In this document: piece by piece, positions 46,101-58,100 of the stretch
How positions within the stretch are numbered: the first letter of the stretch is position 1
Layout of the letters: each line of letters opens with the position of its first letter
Source of the DNA: Chrysaora quinquecirrha
Lineage: Eukaryota; Cnidaria; Scyphozoa; Semaeostomeae; Pelagiidae
Length of the DNA: 64,000 bases
Assembly: GCA_014526335.1 (NCBI GenBank)
Contig: JACTAT010000290.1
Location: forward strand, 428,419 to 492,418
Reading direction: 5' to 3'
Position numbers and translations under genes: made by a program
The notes under the pieces: model-generated
What the model was told of the DNA's origin: nothing
The model's input: the letters and a program-made list of their open reading frames with translations, nothing else
Databases searched by the model: none

Positions 46101-49100
46101 GCAGTCAGGAATATCACAAAGTTCAGCACGGACATTTGCATCAGTCGTATAACACCACGGTACATCCCCCCCAAGTAGGGTTTCGACAATAGTTGTTTTC
46201 TAGTCCAGAGTCGGGGTACTTTTCAGTTGTGATATGGTAATGTTTATGAGGACTATGAGAGGTCCATGCCTGACAGGTCCTTCCAGACTTGGTTTTTGCA
46301 ATTTTTCCGCGGTATTCTTTTACATGTTCAGTAGTTTTGCATTTGGTAACATCATCGATTAGTACTAGAAGATAACAAAATAACTCTGTGTAAGCATTTT
46401 CTGCTTTCATTTACGATTTCAATCAAAACTAACACGATGTAGATGTGAATACACATATATTACTTTAACCTAATCTTAGCAGTGTGAGTCGTAGTCTAGA
46501 ATAGCTAGAGTTATGAAATTTTGATCAGAAAAGTGAATAGCAAAGATTTTCAAAGTTTGATCATAGTATTTGATAGAAAGAAGTCCTTATGCCGTTTCGC
46601 CTAAATTGTTGATCAACGAAAAAAATTTCTTTGAACTTGTGTGATGTGAAGATATTCGTTCACCTCGGATCTCAGACAAAGACACATAAGGAAGACAACT
46701 ATTTTGTGTTTTATCATAGTTAATAGAAATGAAAACTGGGCTGGAAGCCTATTGTCTTAAAGATGTAGTCTATATTGTCTTAACGGTTCCTGAGACATAT
46801 TGCACATCGGCAAAGAATGACCTACGGAGTCTCATGAGGAGCGGAGACAAACTAAAAAAAGCAGCTGTAAAATCTGGGACTTCTCTACTAATGGGCTCCT
46901 ACAGACATCGCAGAAATAAAGTCAAGTAGCTAAATGTTAGCCTAAAACAACAATATTTCACGGAAGGGATACATAAATTTAGAGATAATTTGAAGGAAAT
47001 ATGGAAGACCTAATAAATGAACTAAAGAACAAATTATTTAAATTCACTAATATTCAAGCCTTGAATGACAAAGGCAAAGATATTAGTGATACAAAGGAAA
47101 AAGCCAAAACAATGAACGAGAACCATTTTTCAGTTGGGAAATCTGTAGTAGAAGAAATGGAGAATACAGAAACTCTCGACTGTCAAGTGATTACCAACTA
47201 AACCCCATTAATTTAAGATTTCAATTCAAATCTATAAGGCCTTTGGAAATCAGGGAGACCATTGCCCAAATTTAACACCTCTTAGGGCTTTGGAGTTGTC
47301 AATATTCCCAGTTATTTTCTGAAACTTGCCCTACCTTTCATAGAGGGTTCTCTTGTTTTCATGTTTAATCATGTTCAGCTTATACGAAAATCTAGAGTTT
47401 TTGCCAAAACTAATATGTATTTTTACATATGCTAGAAAAATGGCATTATTGATCTCTGCTTTGAAACAACTAACCTGTTTGATATGTTTGGCAGTCAGGA
47501 ATATCACAAAGTTCAGCACGGACATTTGCATCAGTCGTATAACACCACAGTACATCCCCCCAAGTAGGGTTTCGACAATAGTAGTTTTCTAGTCCAGAGT
47601 CGGGGTACTTTTCAGGTGTGATATGGTAATATTTATGAGGACTATGAGAGGTCCATGCCTGACAGGTCCTTCCAGACTTGGTTTTTGCAATTTTTCCGCG
47701 GTATTCTTTTCCCTTTCGAGTTTTTTTGCATTTAGTTACATCATCGATTAGTACTAGAAGATAACAAAATAACTTTGCGTTAACATTTTCTGCTTTCATC
47801 TAAGATTTCAATCAAACCTAGCACGATGTAGATGCTCATACACGTTTATTACTTTAACGCTATATTAGCACCGTGTGTTGTAGTGTAGAAAAGCTAGAGT
47901 TATGAAATTTTGATCAGATAAGTGAATAGCAAAGATTTTCTAAGTTTGATCGTAATACTTAATAGAATGCAGTCCTTATGCCGTTTCACCTAAATTGGTT
48001 ATCTATGAAAAAATGTTGATCTCTTTGAACTTGTGCGTTGTGAAGATATTCGTTTACATCGAATCTCAGACAAAGACACATAAAGAAGACAACTATTTTG
48101 ATTTTTATTATCGTCAATAGAAACGAAAACTGGGCTGGAAGCCTGTTGTCTTAACGATGTAGTCTATATTGTCTTAACGGTTTCTGAGACGTATTGCACA
48201 TCGGTAAAGAATGACCTACGGAGTCTCATGAGGAGCGGAGACAAACTAAAAAAAGCAGCTGTAAAATCTGGGACTTCCCTACTGATGAGCTCCTACAGAC
48301 ATTTGAGAAATAAAGTCAAGTAGCTAAATGTAAGCCTAAAACAACAATATTTCACGGAAGGGATACACAAATATGAAGGTAATATAAAAGAGGCATGGAA
48401 GACCCGATAAATGAACTAAAGAATAAAAGATCTAAATCCACTAATATTTATGCCAGGAATGACGAGGGCAAAGTTATTAGTTATAACGAGAAAAAAACCA
48501 AAAAATGAACGAGTACTCTGTTTCAGTTGGGATAACTCTAGCAGAGGAGATAGAGAATACAGAAACTCTCGCCTGTCAAGCGATTACCAACTGAACGAAA
48601 TAAATTTAAAATTTCAGTTCAAATTTATAAGGGCTCTTGAAATCAAGGAGACCATTGCCCAAATTTAACTCCTCTAAGGTCTTTGGAGTCAATATTTCAA
48701 GTTACTTTCTGAAACATGCCCTACCTTTCATAGAGGGTTCTCTTGTTTTCATATTTAATACGTCCTTGGAAACCAGCAAGTTTCCCGATTGCTTTGTAAA
48801 TATATCGAGTCACTCCAATTTATAAGGACGGGGGATGGATCTTAGACAACTAATTATCGACCTATTTATGTCCTTCTCATAATTTCAGAGCTCCGTGAAA
48901 AACTGGTCTTTAACCAGGTGTACGTATACCTTAACAGAAACCATCTTCTTTACGACAGTCAGTCTGGATTTAGAGAATCCTACTCCACAGTACCATGTTT
49001 ACTTATAAATATATGATTGGTACAAGATGTTTGAAACTGGAGACTATTTTGAACGAATACCTGAATCTCCAAAGTTAATTTTAAAATTTTTTTCTGTGTT

Positions 49101-52100
49101 ATAAGTGATTTGTTGTTTTGCAGTAAAAATAAGAGTGAAATAAAAGTTTACTCGTTTTTGTTTGTCCGTTTTTCTTTTTTATTGTCTTTGTGAAAACTTG
49201 CGAAATTCAAAATTTTTAAGTCAGGCATAGAATAGCCCGACATGATCCTTTCCCATATCTCGGGTTGGCCAAAAAATAGCCCTTCCACAATAGAAATAAT
49301 TAACAGTTAATCCCTGTGGCAGAATCTGCTCTCTATGCAGGTAAAAAAATTTCTCTTTTCTTTTGTACCATGCTCGTTACGCATGCATTTCTTACAACAA
49401 ACTTCTGAGTTTGCATTAATTTTAGAAAAAAGCAGATAGTGTTTTCTTTTTCAAAGAGTGGTGTTTATGAAATTGAGGTCCACGTTGTTGAAGATTTGCA
49501 ACATTCTGCCATTGGAAAATTTTAAATTAATTATTTAGTAAGGGGGGGGGGGTATTTTTGTTGGCCCACCCGATAATAGTTATAAAACTTAATTTATACA
49601 AACGCGACTTTATATTTTATGGATTATTATATCACTGCACATATTTTGTAAATCTCATAAATTCGGGTATGTCTTTTCATGGCCACGCATTTTAAGTAAA
49701 CTTATGCAAGGGTTGAAGTTTTCGTTAAAACTGGCATCTTTCCCTCATGCAAAAAAGACAAGAAGCTATCTGCATTGCAACGTAATAGAACAATGCAGAA
49801 TTGCTGTTTTTCATCCGTCTTGCAGCCCAGAGATTTTTAAGATGCAAAACATGTCAGAGTCAGACAAAGTGTCATTCTCTTGTTTTAACAAACATCTTAT
49901 CAAAATAGGTCAGCTAGAGTTTGCAGAAAATTGCAACGAACATTGCTTTCTTATAATTGGAAGGGATAGATTGTCATTATTGGAATCTGTCCACATCAAA
50001 GCGAAAAGGCCGACTCAATACTAAAAAAATGTATGTATGGTTTATGCTTGTTGTATTCATTGACCAATAATATCTTCTATTATTGTGATGCTCTTTTTTC
50101 GTTTTCGTTGCAGCGTCCTTAGACAACTACTTGTCTCCCCAATTTTCAGCAATTTCTGTTGCTTTCTAGCTGTTTGCTATTCCCAGATATCCATCCTTTT
50201 GCGCGATTTTGAAATAAAATTGGCCGTAGATGTTAGCAAATCAAATAGCTTGTGAGAATCCTCGGCATTTGCTGTGTTTCGAGACATCACTAGATTTAGG
50301 CAATGGCCATAGCAACGAATGTAGACAGATTCCAGTGATACGTTTGATTTTCTGAATAGCAGACCTGAATGAACACCTGACATGTTTGATGCCCTATCGA
50401 AAGACTAGCGAACTATGTTTTTCATATGAAGCCCATCTTTCTCAAGCTGTGACTTTAAAGCTTCATGCAAATTCTTTGCAGTGGCTGATCCTTTGACCTG
50501 TTACACTTTTGAAATTTTGCTTTGAAGATTTTTAAATAGGCGCAAAACTCTGATCTAGAAGTTTTGGTCTATAATGTTTTGTTCAACATTTTTATTTCAT
50601 TTAAATGTTCGTGAAATTTTCCAGTTCTAGTTTTGTTGCTCTTAGTTTTGGAAGTTTCAAAACTAATGAAAACGCTTTTTTATACACAAAACAAAACATC
50701 AACAGTACTGGCCCTCACACGAACTTATATTTCAATTGGCAAAGTAATGCATAATGAAAATCTAGAATTTTTGCAAAATACTAATAGGCTTCCCTTACAT
50801 ATGCTAGAAAAGAGTCATTATTGATCTCTACTTTGAAACAACTAACCTGTTTTCATATGTTTGGCAGTCAGGAATATCACAAAGTTCAGCACGGACATTT
50901 GCATCAGTCGTATAGCACCACGGTACATCCCCCCAAGTAGGGTTTCGACAATAGTTGTTTTCAAGTCCAGAGTCGGGGTACTTTTCAGGTGTGATATGGT
51001 AATGTTTATGAGGACTATGAGAGGTCCATGCCTGACAGGTCCTTCGAGACCTTGTTCTTGCAATTTTTCCGCGGTATTCTTTTCCCTTTCCAGTTTTTTT
51101 GCATTTGGTAACATCATCGATTAGTACTAGAAGATAACAAAATAACTCTGTGTAAGCATTTTCTGCTCTCATTTACGATTTCAATCAAAACTAACACGAT
51201 GTAGATGTGAATACACATATATTACTTTAACCTAATCTTAGCAGTGTGAGTCGTAGTCTAGAATAGCTAGAGTTATGAAATTTTGATCAGATAAGTGAAT
51301 AGCAAAGATTTTCTAAGTTTGATCGTCGTATTTAATTGAATGCAGTCCTTATGCCGTTTCGCCTAAATTGTTTATCTATGAAAAAAATGTTGATTTCTTT
51401 GAAATTGTGTGTTGTGGAGATATTCGCTTACCTCGGATCTCAGACAAAGACACATCTTTATTATCAAACTGCACAGAATTTGAGTTTATCATTGCAGAAA
51501 TATGATTTATCACTAAGTTACCGTTGCATGGTGAATTAAACACCGGCAAATGCTCAACGCTACAATTTTTGAAACTAATTACACTGGAGTTAACCCCAGG
51601 TGTCTCCTTGCCATTTCAGAACATTCTCACGTCGGGGAAACACCAATGTGAGAAGGGTCAAAGAAAAAGTAACCTACCTCTATTTCGGCAACCCGTGCTG
51701 GAAAGATCTCCTTCTGCAACATTTATGTACACTGTCTTTTCCTTAGTCTGTACATAATATTTTGTTTTTGATCCATCCGGAGGCATATAGATCAGATTCT
51801 GACCAGAATGTGTTAAATGTACATGAATAACTTTTTGATTTGAAAACAGACCTTCTCCATATACTTCTATAAATACCTGAAAATAAAAAAGAATTTTTTA
51901 ACTAGGAAACGTCTGTAGTGTCCAGGCAGGGTTTCAAAAAGTGTGTTGTGTTGCAACTAGGTATGTTGACTTGATGGGAACATAACATTGGCTGAATAGA
52001 CAATTAAATCAGGTTCAAACAGATTTTCTTCATATGTCGTCAGAAACGACGGAGAGCTTGATGACATTAACGCACAGATTTTAAAGAAAGGTTTTTTAAA

Positions 52101-55100
52101 TAGTTGTCTTTATTTCCAGATTCGAAGACATGCCGTGGGAAAAAGTAAGTAGATTTCCCATTTCTTAATTCTGAGATATGACAATTCATTTATGTTCTTA
52201 CGTTAGTTATCTTCCCAATATAAGTTGTTTCTTTATTGCACATGTTGCATGAAAAGAAGCCAACGACGTTTTTTCTTTTAACAGATATTCTTGATTTGAT
52301 ATTCCAGGTAGTTTTATTTGCAATTTGAAATGATGAAACGGGTTGAAGATATAGTTTGTATAGTCTATGCGTTTATGTCATTGAGCTCTCTGTCGTTGCC
52401 GACGACATATGAAGAAAATTTGATTCACTCTGGGCACGTCAACGTTTTATTACATTTTCAGAATTTTTTATATCTGTCCTTGTTAGTACATACTATAAGT
52501 ATCGTAGCATTTATTTTGAAAGTCACACCTTTATGATAGCGTTAGTTTGAAAGACCTTTGCGTGAAAAAAGTTATTAAGAATATAATTGTGCTGAAATCG
52601 TTCTCTGTTTTATTTGCTTGCATCCAAATCTTTTTAGTGTCTATTTATTGTCAGTCTTCTTACCTATACATACATAGAAACAGTTATATATACAAATATA
52701 CATACATACAAACAGTCCTGTTATACAAATATATAGATACAGATTGAGTCATTAGAAAACAGGTTGAAATGGAGGTCAATGAAGGAAGGAGCCTTTAAAG
52801 TTCTTCTTAGGGGGAGTGAGGGCGTTTGTATATTTTAGCCTGGGAGAAATTAGTTATATGTCAATCAACCCATCTCTTATAGCGTTGTACTAACCAATGT
52901 GGGCGTTCTTATATCCCCTCTTTTGCACAGATAAATGCAAAAATAAGTCCCGAAGTTTACAAACTCTTCCCCACATCTTTCTACGTGACATTCCTTCTCT
53001 AACATCAGCTCAAGCTCTGCAGTTTGAATATGTGCATTACTGGCCGGAAATATGTTATGCAGGCGAAACAGGGCGCTGCGTCAAAAGACGACTGTTCCTT
53101 TTTTAAGCTGTGATAAAATAGAAAACAATATTGATTCAATTACACAACCGCAGTCATCAGAAATAGTTCGCAGTAATGTGAGTGTACCAATATTTTGGTT
53201 CAATTTAACTTTCTGGCTCTAACCAGTTGCGTGATACGAGGTTGGGGCAGTGCTAAATTGGCCAGCCTCCTGTCTGAAGATACCCAGAATGCCCGGTCCT
53301 TGCGATAACACTAGCTCTAGTGTCTGTTAGCTCAGTGATGTTGGGTATTCAGTGCCAGCCCAAGTAGTCTCACACAAAGGCTCCTTAGTTAATGCACGCT
53401 GAGGTCCAACTGACTGACCCTAGAGACACCATAAAAATAACTTAAAAAGGATATTTCTTTCGAAAGAACTAAAACAAAAAGGTCAGCCTCTATAAATATA
53501 CGAATCAGACTCTAGGAGAGAAAAAGGTTCGCAAAAAGAGAATCAAATAAAATACTAGAATATTTTGTACCTTGGTCTTCTTTTTATATCGTTAATCATT
53601 AATCGTTTATTATGCATAGAACTCACTTTTTCAAGGCGTAGATTTACACACTCTTTGGGAGTAGAACAAACGCCATCCTTTGTAATGGCAAAACTTCCCA
53701 TGCCATTTGCTTTGATGTCTTCAAATAGCTTAAAAGATATTATGATATTGATTTTCGTAAAATTATACTTTCAAGACATAGAAAATATCACTTGCAACTC
53801 CGTACAACAGACTGCAACGTGAAGGAAAAAAAGCCAATCAAGGAGTCTGTGATGCTACAATTGAGGGAATTGTTTGGCAGAGATTCTGGATTATATCAAA
53901 GATTGATGCGATTGCTCTGGTTTTATTCCTGTTTTTAAACTTCGAGATATCAAATCTTTGTATTGTGTGCGATTGAAAAAATATGGTATGTTATTGGGAA
54001 TTAGTACCGTGACAATAACTCACATAAGATGAAATTTAAAAGACAAAATTCGGAAATGTTACAAACTCGGAATTGAAAGCCTACAGAAGTATTAACCCTC
54101 AAGATAACTCTAACCACCACAATTCCAATACTGACGTTAGAAAAATAGATTCCCCATTTATATTAGTCTAATGGAAAGCTTTAAATAGTTCCAGAATTAA
54201 AAGAAAAGAAAAAAGACCGAGATGTGCAATAAATAGAATGCAATAAATAGGAAAGAAACCACATTTCTCATTGCCCGATGATGGTAGACGGATCTCTCCC
54301 GAAACGTTGCCCTACTTAATATCAAAGGCTTGTTTGAAAAGTGGTGACTATCATGTCTAGTACCGTGACCGAGATGTGACTGTTGAGACCAGAAGCCTGA
54401 CGCACCGATTTTTCAAGCCTTTTTGTGAAATTAGTTGGTGAGCCAAATTTTGCCCCAAAGTTACCTTTTTACGCTTATTTGTGCAGTAAAGAATATTCGC
54501 AAATGAGGGAATAGATTTTGAGTTGTACAACACTTCCAAATTGTAATAAACAGAGGAAACATTTTCGGGCATGCTTAAAAGCATTTTCTGTCTGACATTT
54601 CTCAGAGACACAATGTCAAGAACAGACCGAAACAATAAACTTAGGCAAAATTTATACCCAGATTTGGCTCCAAATGCACCAATCAGTAAGAAAAGCTGTA
54701 TTTGCCTTTTTTTTAAACACCAATCAATTTTAGGAGGGAGAAAAAATGAAAATTAATTGAAGAGTCCAAGTAAGAAAACGAACTCTTTTCTACACAGAAC
54801 CGGCTTTTTGAGTTTGATGTGGACAGATTCCAAAACGCTGAGAGCAATCCTCGTTGTATTTTTCCACACACTCTACGGGTGATCTATTAAATGTTATCCT
54901 TTGACAGAATCATGTTTTAGGGTGGGTTGTTGCCTAGAGTTGCTGGTGGTTGCCCCCTTTGCCGAATGTTGTGATTACGAATGTTGGTAGGAACACGTTG
55001 TTTTACCCTGTCTCCTAATCTCTGGGAAGTGCGGCCTACGTACCTGGCATCACACTAGCACGAAAATTGGTAAAAAACCAAAACTGTCTGTGTGGTTGGC

Positions 55101-58100
55101 ACGCAATGCTTTTGAATGGATGGCAAAACTTTCCGAGTGCTAATAATCAACCCAACCTAGGGTTGGCAGCAAATGAAAAGCTAAGTAATGGTCTTTTTAA
55201 TTTGATCTTTGAATCTCAAAGAAACATTACCAAGCAACGGCGTTATCAAGTAAACAGGGCACTTTTGCTGATCGGACTTTTGTTGAGCCATAGAACCTGC
55301 GATTTTCTTGCGGAAAAAATTCGAAGTAACTGGGAGGCTGTTTTTATTTAAAATAGCCTTTATTTTGTCCAATTCCGAAACAAGCCAAGTTTTAGAGCAA
55401 ATCATATTTGCCCGATAAACAAAAGTGTTAATTAGGTAAAGTCTCCTCTGTTCTTTTGACTAAAGGAATCCCAACGTATTTTGAGGCTACTAACGGTTGG
55501 TTTCCTATGTATACTCTTGACAAATCCAGTAGCAGTGCTTTCAACAAAAACGTCGAGAAACGGCAAGGGGTCGTTTTGTTTATCTCCCTTTCGAAAGAAA
55601 ATTTTAAAGACGGATGCAAGGCGTTACGTTTTTGAAGGAAAACGTTACAGCCGTTCAAAACGCTTTCAAGTATGTCCGAAAATGCTTCTGCTTGTTATCG
55701 CAATGTTAATGAATATTCCATATAAGAAACCCTGACTTGTGTAGAGGTCTTGCTCCAATTTCCCGAGTCCAAAAATAGCACAAGGGGGCCTTATCAGTTG
55801 GGGTTCATATCGTATCCGTTTTAGCCTTTCAAACTGGTTTGGCGCTGCTATCATTAAATGCAAAATTGTTTCACCAACAACTCTCACTACACTGCTTGAT
55901 CATTGCTTCTAATCTGTTTATTTTTCTATACACTGCTATACCAAAACTTTATCAAAACAGATTTAGCTTACCTTCTTGTGAGTTCGCGGTGTGAATATCC
56001 ATAAATAGGTAGATTTTCCTGTTGTAGAATGTTTTGCCTGACAATTCCGCCATTTACATTGCAAGTTCTCCAGGTAGTTGTTTACGTCTTTTAAATAAAT
56101 ATTTCCCGCAAAATAAGCCTCTGACGTCGCCTTTATTTGTCGTTTTCTCAATTCTGCAACTTTATTGAGAAGTTCTGGCTTCCAAAGGGTAATAAACCTG
56201 ACATTGAAGTGATAAAAAATAACACATGATATCGTATATTAGTTAGTAATCACGATTTATTGAGCACGGAGCAAATTATTGAGTAACAATTTATCATCAA
56301 TCATGAAATGAACACAAGTCAATAAGAAGTAGCGCTTGACTTGAAATTATTATAGTGGCTATTTATTATTTTTTAAAATTCAAATTTGCCGTATGACAGA
56401 TTAGAGCAGATCGCAACTTTTTAAAACTAAAGTCCTGGCTTCGGAACGCAAACCTTAAAATTTGTACTCTCTGCTTGGCACAAAATGCCATAAGTGAAAA
56501 ATTAGGTGAATTTTTTCAAAATCCCTTTTTCGGTAAAAATCTTCTTATCAAAAGAAAGGTCAGAGATTTCTTCTTCGGACAGGAGCAAAATTTAGTCAAT
56601 TTCTGCAAGTTAATCCATCGAGTTATCATTGAATTTGCGCGCACGCGGATTAAGGATGAAAATTTGAGCTATTTTGACAAAAATATTTTCGTTGAAATCC
56701 AATGAATTATATACGCAGACTTTTCATATGCCCAAAATGATGAATAATGAATTTAAATAGCAAAGAAATTTCTTACTGAAAGGCCATTGACTTTTTGTAT
56801 AAGGCACGAAGAACTCTTCGTTCGGTAGTTCTGAATGAATCTATCATTCTTTCCTTAAACAGAAGTCGTTATCTTTCCAGCGCGGGATTATAAACAGCAA
56901 TATTACTTTCTCTTGTTGCTTCCTTGATGTCTGCAATTGTTGATGCTAATCTTTCTTTTTTAAATTGATATTGCTTAAGATTAATATCATGTTGAATAGC
57001 AATTCCAATGATTTTAAGTCTACCGAATGAATAATCAAAGAAAGCGCCAATGGTTCCCTCTAATGTATCTCCTTGAAATCCTGAATTCTCAATGAGGCAT
57101 TTGAAACCAAGTAGCAAGTCATCTCTCTTTTCTAATGTCTGGACCTTCAACATAAAGATCTTTTTATATTTCAGCTCTTCAAAAAACATAAGACCCATAA
57201 TAAATCATTTTGTTCATTGTTTTTTCCATTTGTAATGAAAAATCAATATTCATAGCAAAATTTCATTATATAGGAGAATGCGAGATTTCAACTGGCTAGT
57301 AGATATTTAACTATGCACATGCACAATTATACTTTTATTACTATTTTACATGGATGCTTTCAGTCTTTTATTGTAATACTTTCATTGCTATATTTCAGCT
57401 CTAAAAAGCACAATTATAAGTTATAAAGATAGACACTTTTTTTAAATATTTTGAAAATATGTATGCTTTTATTTAACGTTGCAATTCAACAATGGCAACA
57501 AGAGTTTATTCATGGGTTGAGTTAGTTTTAGATTCAATTTATAAGCAAAATAAAACTTGGGTGTTCGAAATCCACGGCCCCAGCCTATGGGGCCCCTAAT
57601 GTTTTTTAGCGATATTTCACGTCGAGGTCTCCAAATTTCATTTAAAGAAAGCAAAGAAGATGTTTTTACGACGAAAGAAAGCAGAAAGGCAATTCTTATA
57701 CTTCTAGAATTAGCATCAAACTATATCTTTTTATGAGAAAACTTTTCTTAAAAAAACCTAGATCCAACTACTCCTTAAATTTAAGAAAATTACAGAACTA
57801 CATCAGCCTAATTAAGAAACTGTTGATATTCCACGAGGGGCATTTAACCAATTAAATTTACATCAGTTTGTGTGAGAATCAACCCTAAGACGTGAATTGC
57901 CCCTTGATATTTCAAACTCCGTTTCGTACTAGAGTTTCATGATGTCAAGGCCTCAAAATTTTGTCAAAACAATCCACATATGAAGTTTTTATGTTAAAAT
58001 CGTGCAGAAAGGCCATTTTTATATTGATGTTTCCTTACTATCACAGTATCAACCATTACCACGCATTCCCGAATCGCATATAAAGAACAATTTTTCATCC

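Noticed and set aside
46085..51126. Mutually exclusive splicing of three kringle exons
   Set aside because: It would need at least two copies to preserve frame; only copy 2 does in this sequence, so I report duplication with decay instead.
52897..53106. GIY-YIG-like fragment ([14 protein letters not shown])
   Set aside because: Only a dozen residues fit and the flanks do not continue the domain; mentioned in the intron entry but not called.
56475..56705. 76-codon plus-strand frame
   Set aside because: It lies opposite the intron of the kringle gene; part is the 80-bp repeat shared with 42.15 kb, and no splice context supports it.
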